A stretch of 64,000 nucleotides of DNA from Alphaproteobacteria bacterium (lineage in GTDB: Bacteria > Pseudomonadota > Alphaproteobacteria > RF32 > CAG-239). Of this stretch, positions 28,288-37,583 are shown piece after piece (the stretch's first letter is position 1; every line of letters begins with the position of its first letter). Location: NCBI GenBank assembly GCA_015062585.1, contig SUUJ01000005.1:99556-163555 (forward strand), given 5' to 3'. The notes beneath the pieces were generated by a model. The model had not been told where the DNA came from, did no database searches, and saw only the letters and a program-made list of their open reading frames with translations. A program made the translations under genes and the position numbers.

Positions 28288-28809
28288 CTAGTGTAAAGTG
28301 TTTTCAATTGATGGGTCGATGATAAAGCGGCCATTGATGATATTGCGGCCGATTAGCACTTGATATTCAAATTTTGAGCGGTCATTTAAGGTAAATTCGG
28401 TATCTATTATTTCGTTTGCTATTTGCAAGCTCATATGTACGACATAGCGAACTTCTTCTTGAAGAGTACGGATAATATTGGTTTTTCGGATAATGGGTTT
28501 TTCAAAGTGATGGGTTTGATTGTTTTTGCGGTTGGTTATATCAAAAGAAACCCATTTTTCACCGTCGCGTTCAAAAGGTTGGATATTTTGTGCGTCGATT
28601 GAAGATGTTTCGGCGCCGGTGTCCATACGAGCTTGAAAAGAAATGTCAAAAGGATGAATATATAAGGTTTCCACACCGCCGACAATGGGTGTTTGTGATG
28701 ATTTTGTATTATCAATTGCGGTTGAGTTGTCAAAATTGTTTGTCATTTCAGTGGTTGTTTGACAGCCAAACAGAAACATTATTGCATATAAAATGGTAAG
28801 TTTTTTCAT
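28288..28809 (-). CDS. retropepsin-like aspartic protease lipoprotein (RimB / Zn_protease family)
   Basis: A lipoprotein signal (Cys16 in LFGCQTT) precedes a retropepsin-like domain with the active-site motif MDTGAETSSID (Asp63) and the closing hydrophobic-Gly motif VLIGRNI. Family PF05618 was first called a zinc protease, but the fold is that of single-domain aspartic proteases. It is the first gene of the operon with the UUP1-like protein and the glutamate ligase. Lipidation would place it in the periplasm, where it could trim the product of the pathway. Confidence 0.87.
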   Translation of the reverse strand: MKKLTILYAIMFLFGCQTTTEMTNNFDNSTAIDNTKSSQTPIVGGVETLYIHPFDISFQARMDTGAETSSIDAQNIQPFERDGEKWVSFDITNRKNNQTHHFEKPIIRKTNIIRTLQEEVRYVVHMSLQIANEIIDTEFTLNDRSKFEYQVLIGRNIINGRFIIDPSIENTLH

Positions 28810-28917
28810 CTTTTAACTTTACTTTAATTGTTTAATTTGCCTAAGTTTAGCGTAAAATATTGTTTTTTGTAAAGTTAAACTTTGTATAACTTACCATTTT
28901 ATATACAGATTTTTTAC

Positions 28918-30147
28918 TTAGAAAAATACAGTTGTTCTCAAAGAAAATACAAAGGCGTTATCTGATTTTGGTGATAAGGCCGGATCAAAATATACTTGAA
29001 TATCCGGAGTTATGGTCATCCATTTGGAAACGCCGAAAGTCATATAGCCTTCCAAAACTTTTTCCCAGTTATTTTCCAGAGGTTCTCCGACAGCATCTTC
29101 GTTGATGTGATTGAAACCTAGTGCAAAACCGACTTGATCAAGCGGATTACGGTTGAAGGGGTTGTTCATCACCGCACCCAAGACATAGGAGTTGTCAACC
29201 TCGGCAACATCTTTGGAAACTCCGTTTATGCGTCCGAATACCGACCATTTGTCGCCAATATTTTGTGAGGCGTTTAGCGACCATCCGTTTGTGGTTTGCG
29301 GTTGATCTTCGACCCAAGGTTGATTGTAGTATAAGAAAGTGTATTGTCCGTCACCTAGACCTTTGATGGTCGGAGCATATGAAACATAGCCAAAGGTAGT
29401 GAAATGTTTTTCATCAAGATTGGAAGTAGATATTCTGTCGCCGGTGATATTGGTGGCATCTTGAAAGCCGGCAACAAAACTCCAATCTTGGTTAGGTGTT
29501 ACTTGCAAGTATGAGCCCATACCCGCTGTCGAATAAGTTGATGAGGCATTTTGTGAAAATCCGTAATTTATAAAATATTGCTGTTGGTTGGAATCATAGG
29601 ATGTTCCGTCAAAATTGTATATCGGAAATTGACCGGCGCCAATGGTTAACCAATTGTATTCGTCAGGTAATTGGTAGGTTATAAAAAGTTCCGGAAATTC
29701 GTTTGATTGAGTTGAGTAGTCGTTAATCGGAGTTACTACATTTATGTTGTTTTGAATTTTTTGTCCGTCGGCCCCGCTGTATCTGACAACATTGTATGCG
29801 GTATTTAAGGTCATTTGTCCGTAGTGATTATTGAATATATCCCAAGTTATAGCCGGATAAACAATGGTTTGAAATCCTGCCTGTTTGCCGGAAGGAGCGC
29901 CATATTGGGGAGTAAATGACGCGGTAAGAGAATAACTTAGTCCGTATTTTTTTTGTAAATAATCTTTGAAGTCGGTGTAATCATTACCAATGTCTGAAAA
30001 ACTTAGGTGATGGTAATGATTATTGCGCATAATTCTGCCGGCAGCAGAGTTTTTGTGTGGAATTGGCGTGGTGTTTGTAGCATAAGCATTGTCTGAGAAG
30101 GCTAAAACACTTGAGATGGCACAAGCTAAAAGTAATTTTTTTTGCAT
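28918..30147 (-). CDS. oprB: OprB-family carbohydrate-selective porin
   Basis: A signal peptide (cleavage near NAYA) leads into a beta-barrel protein of about 385 residues with alternating amphipathic strands and the outer-membrane C-terminal Phe (RTTVFF). Family-like stretches are YPAITWDIFNNHYG, LTIGAGQFPIYNFDG, QVGFALGFNHIN and the closing strands. OprB porins let sugars diffuse through the outer membrane. AAGGAAATATTGAT provides the ribosome binding site. It is monocistronic; no sugar transporter genes adjoin it. Confidence 0.88.
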   Translation of the reverse strand: MQKKLLLACAISSVLAFSDNAYATNTTPIPHKNSAAGRIMRNNHYHHLSFSDIGNDYTDFKDYLQKKYGLSYSLTASFTPQYGAPSGKQAGFQTIVYPAITWDIFNNHYGQMTLNTAYNVVRYSGADGQKIQNNINVVTPINDYSTQSNEFPELFITYQLPDEYNWLTIGAGQFPIYNFDGTSYDSNQQQYFINYGFSQNASSTYSTAGMGSYLQVTPNQDWSFVAGFQDATNITGDRISTSNLDEKHFTTFGYVSYAPTIKGLGDGQYTFLYYNQPWVEDQPQTTNGWSLNASQNIGDKWSVFGRINGVSKDVAEVDNSYVLGAVMNNPFNRNPLDQVGFALGFNHINEDAVGEPLENNWEKVLEGYMTFGVSKWMTITPDIQVYFDPALSPKSDNAFVFSLRTTVFF

Positions 30148-30221
30148 ATCAATATTTCCTTATTTTACGGTTGTTGTTTTAGTAATATATGAGTTGATAA
30201 GAAAATTTGAAGAATAAGCGC

Positions 30222-30258
30222 AAAAAAAAAGGAAGCAATTAAAGTAAATGCTTCCTTC
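30222..30258 (-). terminator. gcrA terminator
   Basis: On the minus strand GGAAGCATTT and AATTGCTTCC pair around a short loop and are followed by a run of nine Ts, 20 nt past the gcrA stop. Confidence 0.85.
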
Positions 30259-30275
30259 AAATTAAAAATAAAAAA

Positions 30276-30872
30276 TTATTTTTTATTAGGTTTTACATAG
30301 GCTATAGCCGCATGTTCTTCACAATAGGTTTGTCCTAAGCGAATTTTTTTGCCGCAAAAATGAAAATTTTCATCTTTGGGGTCGCCTATGGGCCAACGAC
30401 AAGTATGATTATCTAATTCGGTTAATGACAAATTTTCGCTTTTTGCAGTAGTCGGTGCGACCATGGTCATTGATTTTGCTAATTTTATGTCTTCTTCATT
30501 AGATACACTGGCAGGTTCGAGATTTACCTGAACAGCCGGAGCTTTTTTTACTTCAACAGGTTTAGGAGTTGCTTCTTTTTTTTCTGTTGCAGGTTCTTTT
30601 ATTTGGACTTTTTTATCAGCAGCTTTAGGTGTATCAGATTTTTTTGCAGAAGGTTTTTTTTCTTTTGTAACGGCTTTTTTGGGTGCTTTTTCTGCGGAAG
30701 GATTATCCGATTTTTTCTTAATCGGAGAAGGACGACCCGATAATCCCAAACGGTGTACTTTTCCTACAATGGAGTTTTTTGAAATATTGAGACGACGGCC
30801 TATTTCGCCGGTTGTTACTCCTTCGGCCCAAAGTCTTTTGAGCTCTTCTACCATTTCATCTGTCCAAGCCAT
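30276..30872 (-). CDS. gcrA: cell-cycle transcriptional regulator GcrA
   Basis: GcrA binds sigma-70 holoenzyme and activates promoters with CcrM-methylated GANTC sites. The N-terminal helix-turn-helix is intact (WTDEMVEELKRLWAEGVT, GEIGRRLNISKNSIVGKVHR) and the C-terminal sigma-interacting region is conserved (CRWPIGDPKDENFHFCG, GQTYCEEHAAIAY). Between them lies a roughly 90-residue linker rich in Lys, Pro, Ala and Glu. ATG 30872 has AGGAG nine bases upstream; the ATG at 30881 is too close to it. Presence of GcrA is strong evidence for Alphaproteobacteria. The methyltransferase partner CcrM is not in the window. Confidence 0.96.
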   Translation of the reverse strand: MAWTDEMVEELKRLWAEGVTTGEIGRRLNISKNSIVGKVHRLGLSGRPSPIKKKSDNPSAEKAPKKAVTKEKKPSAKKSDTPKAADKKVQIKEPATEKKEATPKPVEVKKAPAVQVNLEPASVSNEEDIKLAKSMTMVAPTTAKSENLSLTELDNHTCRWPIGDPKDENFHFCGKKIRLGQTYCEEHAAIAYVKPNKK

Positions 30873-31013
30873 ATTAAACATCTCCTAAAAAATTAACATT
30901 TTATGCAAGCATAATATGGTAATATTTTCTTAGAGTCTAGCTTAATTTTAAATAAATTGTTTAATGTTTATCTTTTTTATACTTTTTGCGTTTAATATAG
31001 ATATATTATTTTT

Positions 31014-32276
31014 ATGGAAAGGGCAAATTTGAGGATATTGAGAAAAATCGTTTTGTTACTTTTTTGTATCTTGTTTTCGACTAATGTGAAAGCAGGTGCG
31101 TCTGATTTTGCGCCATTTTTTGAAATAGATTTGGAAAATGACGAAGTGTTGAAGATGGAAGATCTCTATATTTTATTAAAGAAATATGAGGTTTATGATA
31201 AAAAATACGGCGATTTTTATGACCTTTTGGGTGATTTTGATGCAGAGTTTGCCGCTACAATTGCCAGCTATGGTATGCAAGAAAAACGTCTCAAAGGTGA
31301 AAGTGAAGATTTGTATATTGAGTTTTTGAGTCACATTCCTAAAAAATATTATCAGTATTTGGGACCACAGTTATTTGAAGTGCCAAATATGTCGGAAAAA
31401 GTATTAAATCTTCCGGGAATTAAAGAAACTAAAAATAAGTTTCCGACCAGAATTGCCAACGCGGTAAAGGATATTGAAAATATTGAGCATGTTTCAACGC
31501 ATTTGTACATCTTGTTAATGCCGGAAGCTTGGGGGGAATATGATGAGGAAATTGAATATCCGCAAAATGTCAGTTATATACCCAAGCTGATTTATAACAA
31601 AGATTTGGGTCCGACTTTAAGAAAACTGTTGAATCCCAAGAAATTTCAACCGGGATATAAAGAGGAAACCAAATTAAGCAAAAGTGATTTGCGTACACTA
31701 AAACCGACAAAGGATTCGCTTTTAACATCGGCAGATATAAAAGCTTTTATCTCAACAATTGATGAAGTTGATGAGTGGGCTAATAATGATGAAAACAGAA
31801 TTTTGTTTTCTAGAGCTACAATTTTGTGGAATCTGCATGATAAGGAAGATCCTTTGGGTAAATATGTTCCGTCGGGAATGTTGGATTTGGTATTTCCTTG
31901 CTCAAGATTTGTGCAAAAAGCCAAAATGTTGGGAAAAGATAAGGAGCTTGGCGCAATTGTCGGTAAGCAAGGGTTTACAATAAATGAATGGGGTTATACA
32001 TGCGAAAAAACCATAAAAGCTCATAAGGTGGCCAATGTCAGAGCGCAAATTGTACAGTTTGTAAGAGAAATACAAAAAGGTTATTATGATTATGAGATAA
32101 GAAGTTTGAGTAATTTTACACAAAATGTCAGATTTGCAACAATGCAGGGTATTGTACAAGATCACAAAGCACCTATGAGCGATGTGTTGGAATATCGAAA
32201 GAATCGGAAAGAATTTACCGAAAAACTGAAAAAACACAAAGGAAGCTTGTTCGGGCATAAAATTATGAGACATTAG
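31014..32276 (+). CDS. secreted protein of unknown function, 420 residues
   Basis: An N-terminal hydrophobic segment (LRKIVLLLFCILFSTNVKAG) reads as a signal peptide. The mature part is largely helical and charged, with two cysteines (FPCSRF, YTCEKT) that may form a disulfide. ATG 31014 has no ribosome binding site; a TTG at 31029 lies five nt after AAAGGG and could be the real start. No family was recognised. It is divergent from gcrA and precedes rpoZ. Confidence 0.65.
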   Translation: MERANLRILRKIVLLLFCILFSTNVKAGASDFAPFFEIDLENDEVLKMEDLYILLKKYEVYDKKYGDFYDLLGDFDAEFAATIASYGMQEKRLKGESEDLYIEFLSHIPKKYYQYLGPQLFEVPNMSEKVLNLPGIKETKNKFPTRIANAVKDIENIEHVSTHLYILLMPEAWGEYDEEIEYPQNVSYIPKLIYNKDLGPTLRKLLNPKKFQPGYKEETKLSKSDLRTLKPTKDSLLTSADIKAFISTIDEVDEWANNDENRILFSRATILWNLHDKEDPLGKYVPSGMLDLVFPCSRFVQKAKMLGKDKELGAIVGKQGFTINEWGYTCEKTIKAHKVANVRAQIVQFVREIQKGYYDYEIRSLSNFTQNVRFATMQGIVQDHKAPMSDVLEYRKNRKEFTEKLKKHKGSLFGHKIMRH

Positions 32277-32409
32277 TTAACTATCTGAATTGCAATAATA
32301 AAATCATTTTTTTCTTGCTTTTTGTATTTAAGATGAGTTATAGACGATAGCAACGAATCGTGTATTTGTTTTTTTGACAACTTTTTTAATTTATGAAGGA
32401 TTTAAAAAA

Positions 32410-32886
32410 ATGGCTCGTGTAACAGTTGAAGATTGTATTGATAAAATTCCGAATCGCTACGAACTTTTGATGGTAGCTGCCCAACGCGCAAAAGATATTT
32501 CTTCTGGTTCGCCTTTGACAGTTGACAGAGATAATGACAAAAACTCTGTTGTGGCTTTGCGTGAAATTGCTGAGGAAACGGTCAGTATTGAAGAATTGCA
32601 ACGCTCTTTGGTTATGGGATTGCAAAAATTTGTTGAGGTTGAAGAGCCTGAAGAAGAAGAGCTTGAAATTATGGCTGCTGAAAGAGAATTGGCTGATTTG
32701 GATGAGCAATTCTCAGGTCTTTTGCCACAAGTTGAATTGGAAGATTCTATGCAAATTCACGGCGTTGATGATGACGATGCTATGGATTTGGACGCCGATA
32801 GTGAAATCGATAATGATATCGAAATGGGCGACGAAGAGTTTTTCGGTGACGAAGGTTTTGACGGAATGGATGATTTTGACGAATAA
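32410..32886 (+). CDS. rpoZ: RNA polymerase omega subunit with long acidic tail
   Basis: The omega subunit assists RNA polymerase assembly. The N-terminal 75 residues carry the family core ([40 protein letters not shown]). The remaining 80 residues are strongly acidic ([11 protein letters not shown] and a Asp/Glu-rich end), making the protein 158 residues versus about 90 in E. coli. GAAGGATTTAAAAAA precedes ATG 32410. The spoT homologue follows, the usual rpoZ-spoT order. Confidence 0.95.
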   Translation: MARVTVEDCIDKIPNRYELLMVAAQRAKDISSGSPLTVDRDNDKNSVVALREIAEETVSIEELQRSLVMGLQKFVEVEEPEEEELEIMAAERELADLDEQFSGLLPQVELEDSMQIHGVDDDDAMDLDADSEIDNDIEMGDEEFFGDEGFDGMDDFDE

Positions 32887-32918
32887 ATGATTCGTTTCTA
32901 ATCAGATTTTTCTTGCAT

Positions 32919-32989
32919 TAAAAGTTTCAGATATTTAAACTTAATTTAACCTATGCGGGTGTAAGTTTATAATAACTGAAACTTTTTTT
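32919..32989 (+). terminator. long hairpin between rpoZ and the Rel/Spo gene
   Basis: AAAAGTTTCAG pairs with CTGAAACTTTT, and inside it ATTTAAACTTA pairs with TAAGTTTATAA; a T run follows. It can end the rpoZ transcript or attenuate read-through into the Rel/Spo gene, whose start is 19 nt further. Confidence 0.7.
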
Positions 32990-33007
32990 ATTTTGATATG
33001 AGTAAAA

Positions 33008-35155
33008 ATGTTAAGACAATATGAATTAGTTGATTTGGTAAAGTCATATGATACGGATGCTGATGAAGACGCATTGAACCGTGCATATGTGTATGCAATG
33101 AAAAAACATGGTGCACAGCTTAGAACATCCGGTGACCCGTATTATTCACACCCGATTGAGGTTGCCGGTATTTTGACCAAGTTTAAGCTTGATTCAACAT
33201 CTATTATTGCCGGTTTGTTGCATGATACAGTTGAAGATACAGATGCAACAGTTGAGGAAATTAAAGAATTATTCGGTTCGCAAGTTGCTCAAATTGTTGA
33301 TGGTTTGACCAAATTGGCAATGATTGAGCTAAAATCAAAAGATACTAAGCAAGCGGAGAATTTCAGAAAATTGCTGTTGGCAATGTCAGAGGATATTCGC
33401 GTTCTTTTGATTAAGCTGGCTGATAGATTGCATAATATGAGAACTTTGCATTTTTGTGCTGATGAAAAAAGAGCACGAATAGCTAAAGAGACATTGGATA
33501 TTTATGCTCCTTTGGCTGAAAGAATCGGTATGCAGGAAATTAAATCGGAGCTGGAGGAGATTGCTTTTCGCGAGCTTCATAAAGAAGCATATGAATCTAT
33601 TACCGCGCGTTTGAACTTTTTGCGTGAACAAGGTAGCAATATTGTACCCGCCATTATTAAGCAACTTGAAAAAGATATGGAAGAGGGCGGTGTTAGAGCT
33701 ACTGTTTCGGGTAGAGAAAAATCGCCTTATTCAATTTGGCGAAAAATGCAAAAGAAAAACGCCTCGTTCGAACAATTGTCAGATATTATGGCATTTAGAA
33801 TTATTGTTGATGATGTCGGGTCTTGTTATCAGGCTTTGGGTATTGTTCATAGTAAATATCACATGGTCCCAAGACGCTTTAAGGATTATATTTCAACCCC
33901 GAAACCAAACGGTTATAAATCGTTGCATACCGGTGTTATAGGTCCGGAAAATACTCGCATTGAGATTCAAATAAGAACTCAAGAAATGCACGAAGTTAAT
34001 GAAAAAGGTGTGGCGGCGCATTGGGCTTATAAGCAAGGTGAAAAAGTAGTCGGCAAAAACTTCAGATGGATTCAAGAACTTTTGGAAATATTGGAAGAGG
34101 CATCGAATCCGGAAGAGTTTTTGGAAAATACCAAGCTGGAAATGTATAATGATCAGGTGTTCTGCTTTACACCTAAGGGGGATTTAATCGGGTTGCCGGT
34201 TAATTCAACACCGGTTGATTTTGCTTATGCTGTTCACTCAAAAGTGGGAAATACTTGTGTCGGTGTCAAAATTAACGGCGAAATTAAGCCTTTGAGAACT
34301 ATTTTGCAAAATGGTGATCAAATTGAAATTTTAACATCAAAAGCACAGCATCCGTCTCCCGAATGGGACAGATTCGTCGTTACCGGAAAAGCTAAAGCGG
34401 CTATCAGACGATATGTTCGTTCCAGCAAACGCGAACAATTTGTTACTTTGGGTGAGCAAATGTTGGAACGCACATTCAAAGGTGAAAATTTAGAGTTTAA
34501 TGAAAAAGGCTTGGTCGGTATTCTGCCTAATTTTGAAGCAACATCGGTAGAGGATATTTATGCTAAAGTCGGCGAAGGACTTGTGACGGCTTGGGATGTT
34601 TTGCGGGCTGTATATCCGAGCTATAAGCAATCAAAAATCGGCAAGGTGGTTAAGACTTTTGCAGCTAAAAGTTTTGGTAAAACCACAAAAAGAAAATCAA
34701 AATCCGAGCCATTACAGATTAAAGGCCTTATTCCCGGAATGGCTGTGCATTTTGCCGGTTGTTGTCACCCGTTGCCGGGAGATAGGATTGTCGGTATCGT
34801 TACAACAGGAAAAGGTGTGGCTGTTCACTCTATTGACTGTAAAGCTTTGGAAAAATATTCTTTGGAACCGGAGCGTTGGTTGGATATTTCTTGGGGTGAT
34901 GATGCAAATGACAGAGTACATGTCGGTCGTATTAAATTGATATTATCAAACGAACCGGGCTCTTTGGGAGATTTGTCAAACCTGATTGCGCGTCATGAAG
35001 GTAATATTGCAAATTTGAATATTACAAACAGAACATTAAGCTATTTTGAGTTAATTATTGATATTGAAGTTAGAGATTTGAAGCATTTGACAGATATTAT
35101 AACTTCGCTGAAATCATCAAAAGTAGTATCTTATGTGGCCAGAGCAAATCAATGA
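33008..35155 (+). CDS. spoT: bifunctional (p)ppGpp synthetase/hydrolase (Rel/SpoT, RSH)
   Basis: The enzyme makes and degrades the stringent-response alarmone. The hydrolase HD domain is intact (His48, and HDTVED at 72-77). The synthetase domain has KPNGYKSLH near residue 300 and EIQIRTQEMHEVNEKG near 318. A TGS domain (VFCFTPKGDLIGLPVNSTPV) near 380 and a C-terminal ACT domain (about 640-715) follow. The 715-residue length fits alphaproteobacterial RSH proteins. Downstream genes (DUF2062, acpS, lepB, rnc, era, fmt) continue on the same strand. Confidence 0.97.
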   Translation: MLRQYELVDLVKSYDTDADEDALNRAYVYAMKKHGAQLRTSGDPYYSHPIEVAGILTKFKLDSTSIIAGLLHDTVEDTDATVEEIKELFGSQVAQIVDGLTKLAMIELKSKDTKQAENFRKLLLAMSEDIRVLLIKLADRLHNMRTLHFCADEKRARIAKETLDIYAPLAERIGMQEIKSELEEIAFRELHKEAYESITARLNFLREQGSNIVPAIIKQLEKDMEEGGVRATVSGREKSPYSIWRKMQKKNASFEQLSDIMAFRIIVDDVGSCYQALGIVHSKYHMVPRRFKDYISTPKPNGYKSLHTGVIGPENTRIEIQIRTQEMHEVNEKGVAAHWAYKQGEKVVGKNFRWIQELLEILEEASNPEEFLENTKLEMYNDQVFCFTPKGDLIGLPVNSTPVDFAYAVHSKVGNTCVGVKINGEIKPLRTILQNGDQIEILTSKAQHPSPEWDRFVVTGKAKAAIRRYVRSSKREQFVTLGEQMLERTFKGENLEFNEKGLVGILPNFEATSVEDIYAKVGEGLVTAWDVLRAVYPSYKQSKIGKVVKTFAAKSFGKTTKRKSKSEPLQIKGLIPGMAVHFAGCCHPLPGDRIVGIVTTGKGVAVHSIDCKALEKYSLEPERWLDISWGDDANDRVHVGRIKLILSNEPGSLGDLSNLIARHEGNIANLNITNRTLSYFELIIDIEVRDLKHLTDIITSLKSSKVVSYVARANQ

Positions 35156-35227
35156 TTTGTACTGTATTGTTGCAAAACGAAATATATACAATATCTTTTT
35201 ATAGTAAAATGTAGGGAGATAGGGTGA

Positions 35228-35731
35228 ATGTCAGATTATTGGAATAGGCAAAAAAGATACTGGTTGGCAAAGGTAAAAAGGCTTAAAGGAACACCAAATT
35301 CGGTAGCAACGGGAATTGCTTGCGGAGTGGCTGTTTCGTTTACACCTTTTGTCGGTGCGCATTTCATTTTAGCAATGTCATCAGCTTGGATTTTGCGCGG
35401 AAATGTTATTGCGGCGGCACTGGGTACGGCTTTCGGAAATCCGTGGACTTTTCCTTTTATATGGATTTCGGTATTATACACCGGAAGAAAAATATTGGGA
35501 ATGGGATATGACGGTATAACCGATGTTAATTTTGTAACATTGTTTTCTGATGCTTTCAAGGCTTTGATAAATCTTGATTTTACGGCATTTTGGTCTGATA
35601 TATGGCCAATATTGTATCCGATGATAGTGGGATGTGTGCCTTATGTTTTGGTTTCGTGGTGGTTGTCGTATATAGTTATTAAAAATATTTTGGAAAAACG
35701 AAGAAAAAAAATTATGAAAAGCGAGGCTTAA
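35228..35731 (+). CDS. DUF2062 membrane protein
   Basis: A 167-residue membrane protein with the DUF2062 hallmark TPNSVATGIACGVAVSFTPF and the segment ALGTAFGNPWTFPFIW. Three or four hydrophobic helices are evident. The function of the family is not known. Its stop is 6 nt before acpS, so the two are in one transcription unit. Confidence 0.9.
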   Translation: MSDYWNRQKRYWLAKVKRLKGTPNSVATGIACGVAVSFTPFVGAHFILAMSSAWILRGNVIAAALGTAFGNPWTFPFIWISVLYTGRKILGMGYDGITDVNFVTLFSDAFKALINLDFTAFWSDIWPILYPMIVGCVPYVLVSWWLSYIVIKNILEKRRKKIMKSEA

Positions 35732-35737
35732 GATAAA

Positions 35738-36127
35738 ATGATTATTGGGCTTGGTACAGATATTGTAAGTATAGAAAGAATAGCCAAAGTTTTAGAAAAA
35801 AATGAGGCTGCGTTTATTGATCGAATTTGCACAAAAGAAGAAAAAAAATATTTGCAGTCTTGTCGTGATATTACTTTAAAATTGGCAAAAATGTGGGCGG
35901 TAAAAGAAGCCGCGGTAAAGGCTTTGGGTACGGGATTTGTTCAAGGTATTTCGTTTTTGGATATTGAGCTTTTTCATGATGATTTGGGAAAGCCGGAAAT
36001 AAGATTTTTCGGTAAAGCCAAAGAGATATTGGATAAAAAAATACAAAGTGAAAATGTAAATATTTTAGTCAGTTTGAGTGATGACAAACCTTTTGCGCAA
36101 GCAGTTGTTATTATTGAAAAAATTTAA
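35738..36127 (+). CDS. acpS: holo-[acyl-carrier-protein] synthase
   Basis: AcpS transfers 4'-phosphopantetheine from CoA to apo-ACP. The two signature motifs are present: IGLGTDIVSIERI at the start (metal-binding Asp8) and KMWAVKEAAVKALGTGF in the middle. The 129-residue length is typical. It lies in the gene order acpS-lepB-rnc-era found in many Alphaproteobacteria. Confidence 0.96.
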   Translation: MIIGLGTDIVSIERIAKVLEKNEAAFIDRICTKEEKKYLQSCRDITLKLAKMWAVKEAAVKALGTGFVQGISFLDIELFHDDLGKPEIRFFGKAKEILDKKIQSENVNILVSLSDDKPFAQAVVIIEKI

Positions 36128-36192
36128 TTGTTTATTAAAAAAGAAGTTGTATGATGTGCTGGAAAGTAAAATACTAGAGGCCTTTTAGAGTA

Positions 36193-36921
36193 ATGGAAAA
36201 AGAAGAAAATTTAGTCGACACAATAAAAACCATTGTTTATGCCATACTTATTGCCGTGGTTATACGCAGTTTGTGGTTTGAGCCGTTTAAGATACCGTCA
36301 GGTTCAATGTATCCTACACTTCATGTGGGTGATTATTTGTTTGTGTCTAAGTATACCTACGGTTATTCTAAACATTCTTTTCCGTTCAGTTTGCCTTTGT
36401 TTGATGGCCGTATTTGGGATGATGAACCGAAGCGCGGTGATGTTGTCGTATTTAAGAATCCGCAAGATAATTCTACAGATTTTATCAAAAGAGTTATAGG
36501 ACTTCCGGGTGATAAGATAATGTTGAAAAAAGGTCGCCTTTATATAAACGGCAGACAGCTCGAACGCAAAAACGAACAAGAGTTTGTAATAAGAAATCGA
36601 GTAGGCGGCGCTGAAAGGTATAATCAGTATGTCGAAGTTTTACCGGAAGGAAAAGAGCATTTTATTTTAGAAGTATCTGATTATGAAATAAATGATGATT
36701 TTGACGAAGTAAAAATTCCCGAAGGTCATTATTTTATGATGGGAGATAATAGAGACAGATCTGACGACAGTCGTGTTAATGTCGGATTTGTACCGTATGA
36801 AAATTTGGTCGGAAAGGCTCGTTTTTTGTTCTTTTCTCATAATGATAAAGATGCTTGGTATATGCCTTGGACCTGGCCTAAAAAAATCAGATGGTCGAGA
36901 TTATTTAATACAATAGACTAA
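36193..36921 (+). CDS. lepB: signal peptidase I
   Basis: LepB removes signal peptides from exported proteins at the outer face of the inner membrane. One N-terminal helix (IVYAILIAVVIRSLWF) is followed by the catalytic Ser38 in PSGSMYPT and Lys99 in DFIKRVIGLPGD; the box MGDNRDRSDDSR is also present. The 242-residue length is normal for the class. Confidence 0.97.
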   Translation: MEKEENLVDTIKTIVYAILIAVVIRSLWFEPFKIPSGSMYPTLHVGDYLFVSKYTYGYSKHSFPFSLPLFDGRIWDDEPKRGDVVVFKNPQDNSTDFIKRVIGLPGDKIMLKKGRLYINGRQLERKNEQEFVIRNRVGGAERYNQYVEVLPEGKEHFILEVSDYEINDDFDEVKIPEGHYFMMGDNRDRSDDSRVNVGFVPYENLVGKARFLFFSHNDKDAWYMPWTWPKKIRWSRLFNTID

Positions 36922-36935
36922 GGTTTGTTAAGTTG

Positions 36936-37583
36936 ATGAAACAATTGCAACAAATTTTGAAATATCAATTTAGAGATGATTCTTTATTAAAAAAAGCACT
37001 TACTCATGGAAGCGTTAATCCTGATGTTTTGGCTAATTATGAAAGACTGGAATTTTTAGGTGACAGAGTATTGGGTGAAGCGGTTGCACATCTCCTTTAT
37101 AATATTTTTCCTCATGAGCCGGAAGGTAATTTGTCACAAAGGTTTGTGCGTTTGGTTCGAAAAGAAACCGTATCTGAAGTAGCTTTAAGCTTGAAGTTGA
37201 ACGAATTTATGATGGTTGCCAATAACGAGCTTCGTGAAAATGTTAATGTTTTGTGTGATGTGTGTGAAGCTGTAATCGGAGCAATATATGTAGATGGCGG
37301 AAGTAAGGCGGCAATTGATTTTGTAAATAACCATTGGCGTGAATTGATTGATAGAAATGTTGCACCACCGAAAGATGCCAAATCCAAACTACAAGAAATT
37401 GCCCATATAAAAGGTTTTGGAGTTCCGCAATACAAAGTTATCGGTCGCGAAGGTAATGAACACGAGCCGATTTTTGAAGTAGAGGTAAGTCTGGGAGTTG
37501 ATAAGAATATCAGCGCTAAAGGACGAAGCAAAAAAATGGCTGAAATGGCTGCTGCCGAAGCAATGTTGGAGAAAATAAGTTGA
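36936..37583 (+). CDS. rnc: ribonuclease III
   Basis: RNase III cleaves double-stranded RNA in rRNA processing and regulation. The signature ERLEFLGDRVLG (36-47) and the second acidic set near VCEAVIGAIYVDGG form the active site, and a dsRNA-binding domain is at the C-terminus (DAKSKLQEIAHIKG ... AAAEAMLEKI). ATG 36936 was preferred over the preceding TTG. The stop overlaps the era start by 4 nt (TTGA), implying translational coupling. Confidence 0.97.
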   Translation: MKQLQQILKYQFRDDSLLKKALTHGSVNPDVLANYERLEFLGDRVLGEAVAHLLYNIFPHEPEGNLSQRFVRLVRKETVSEVALSLKLNEFMMVANNELRENVNVLCDVCEAVIGAIYVDGGSKAAIDFVNNHWRELIDRNVAPPKDAKSKLQEIAHIKGFGVPQYKVIGREGNEHEPIFEVEVSLGVDKNISAKGRSKKMAEMAAAEAMLEKIS

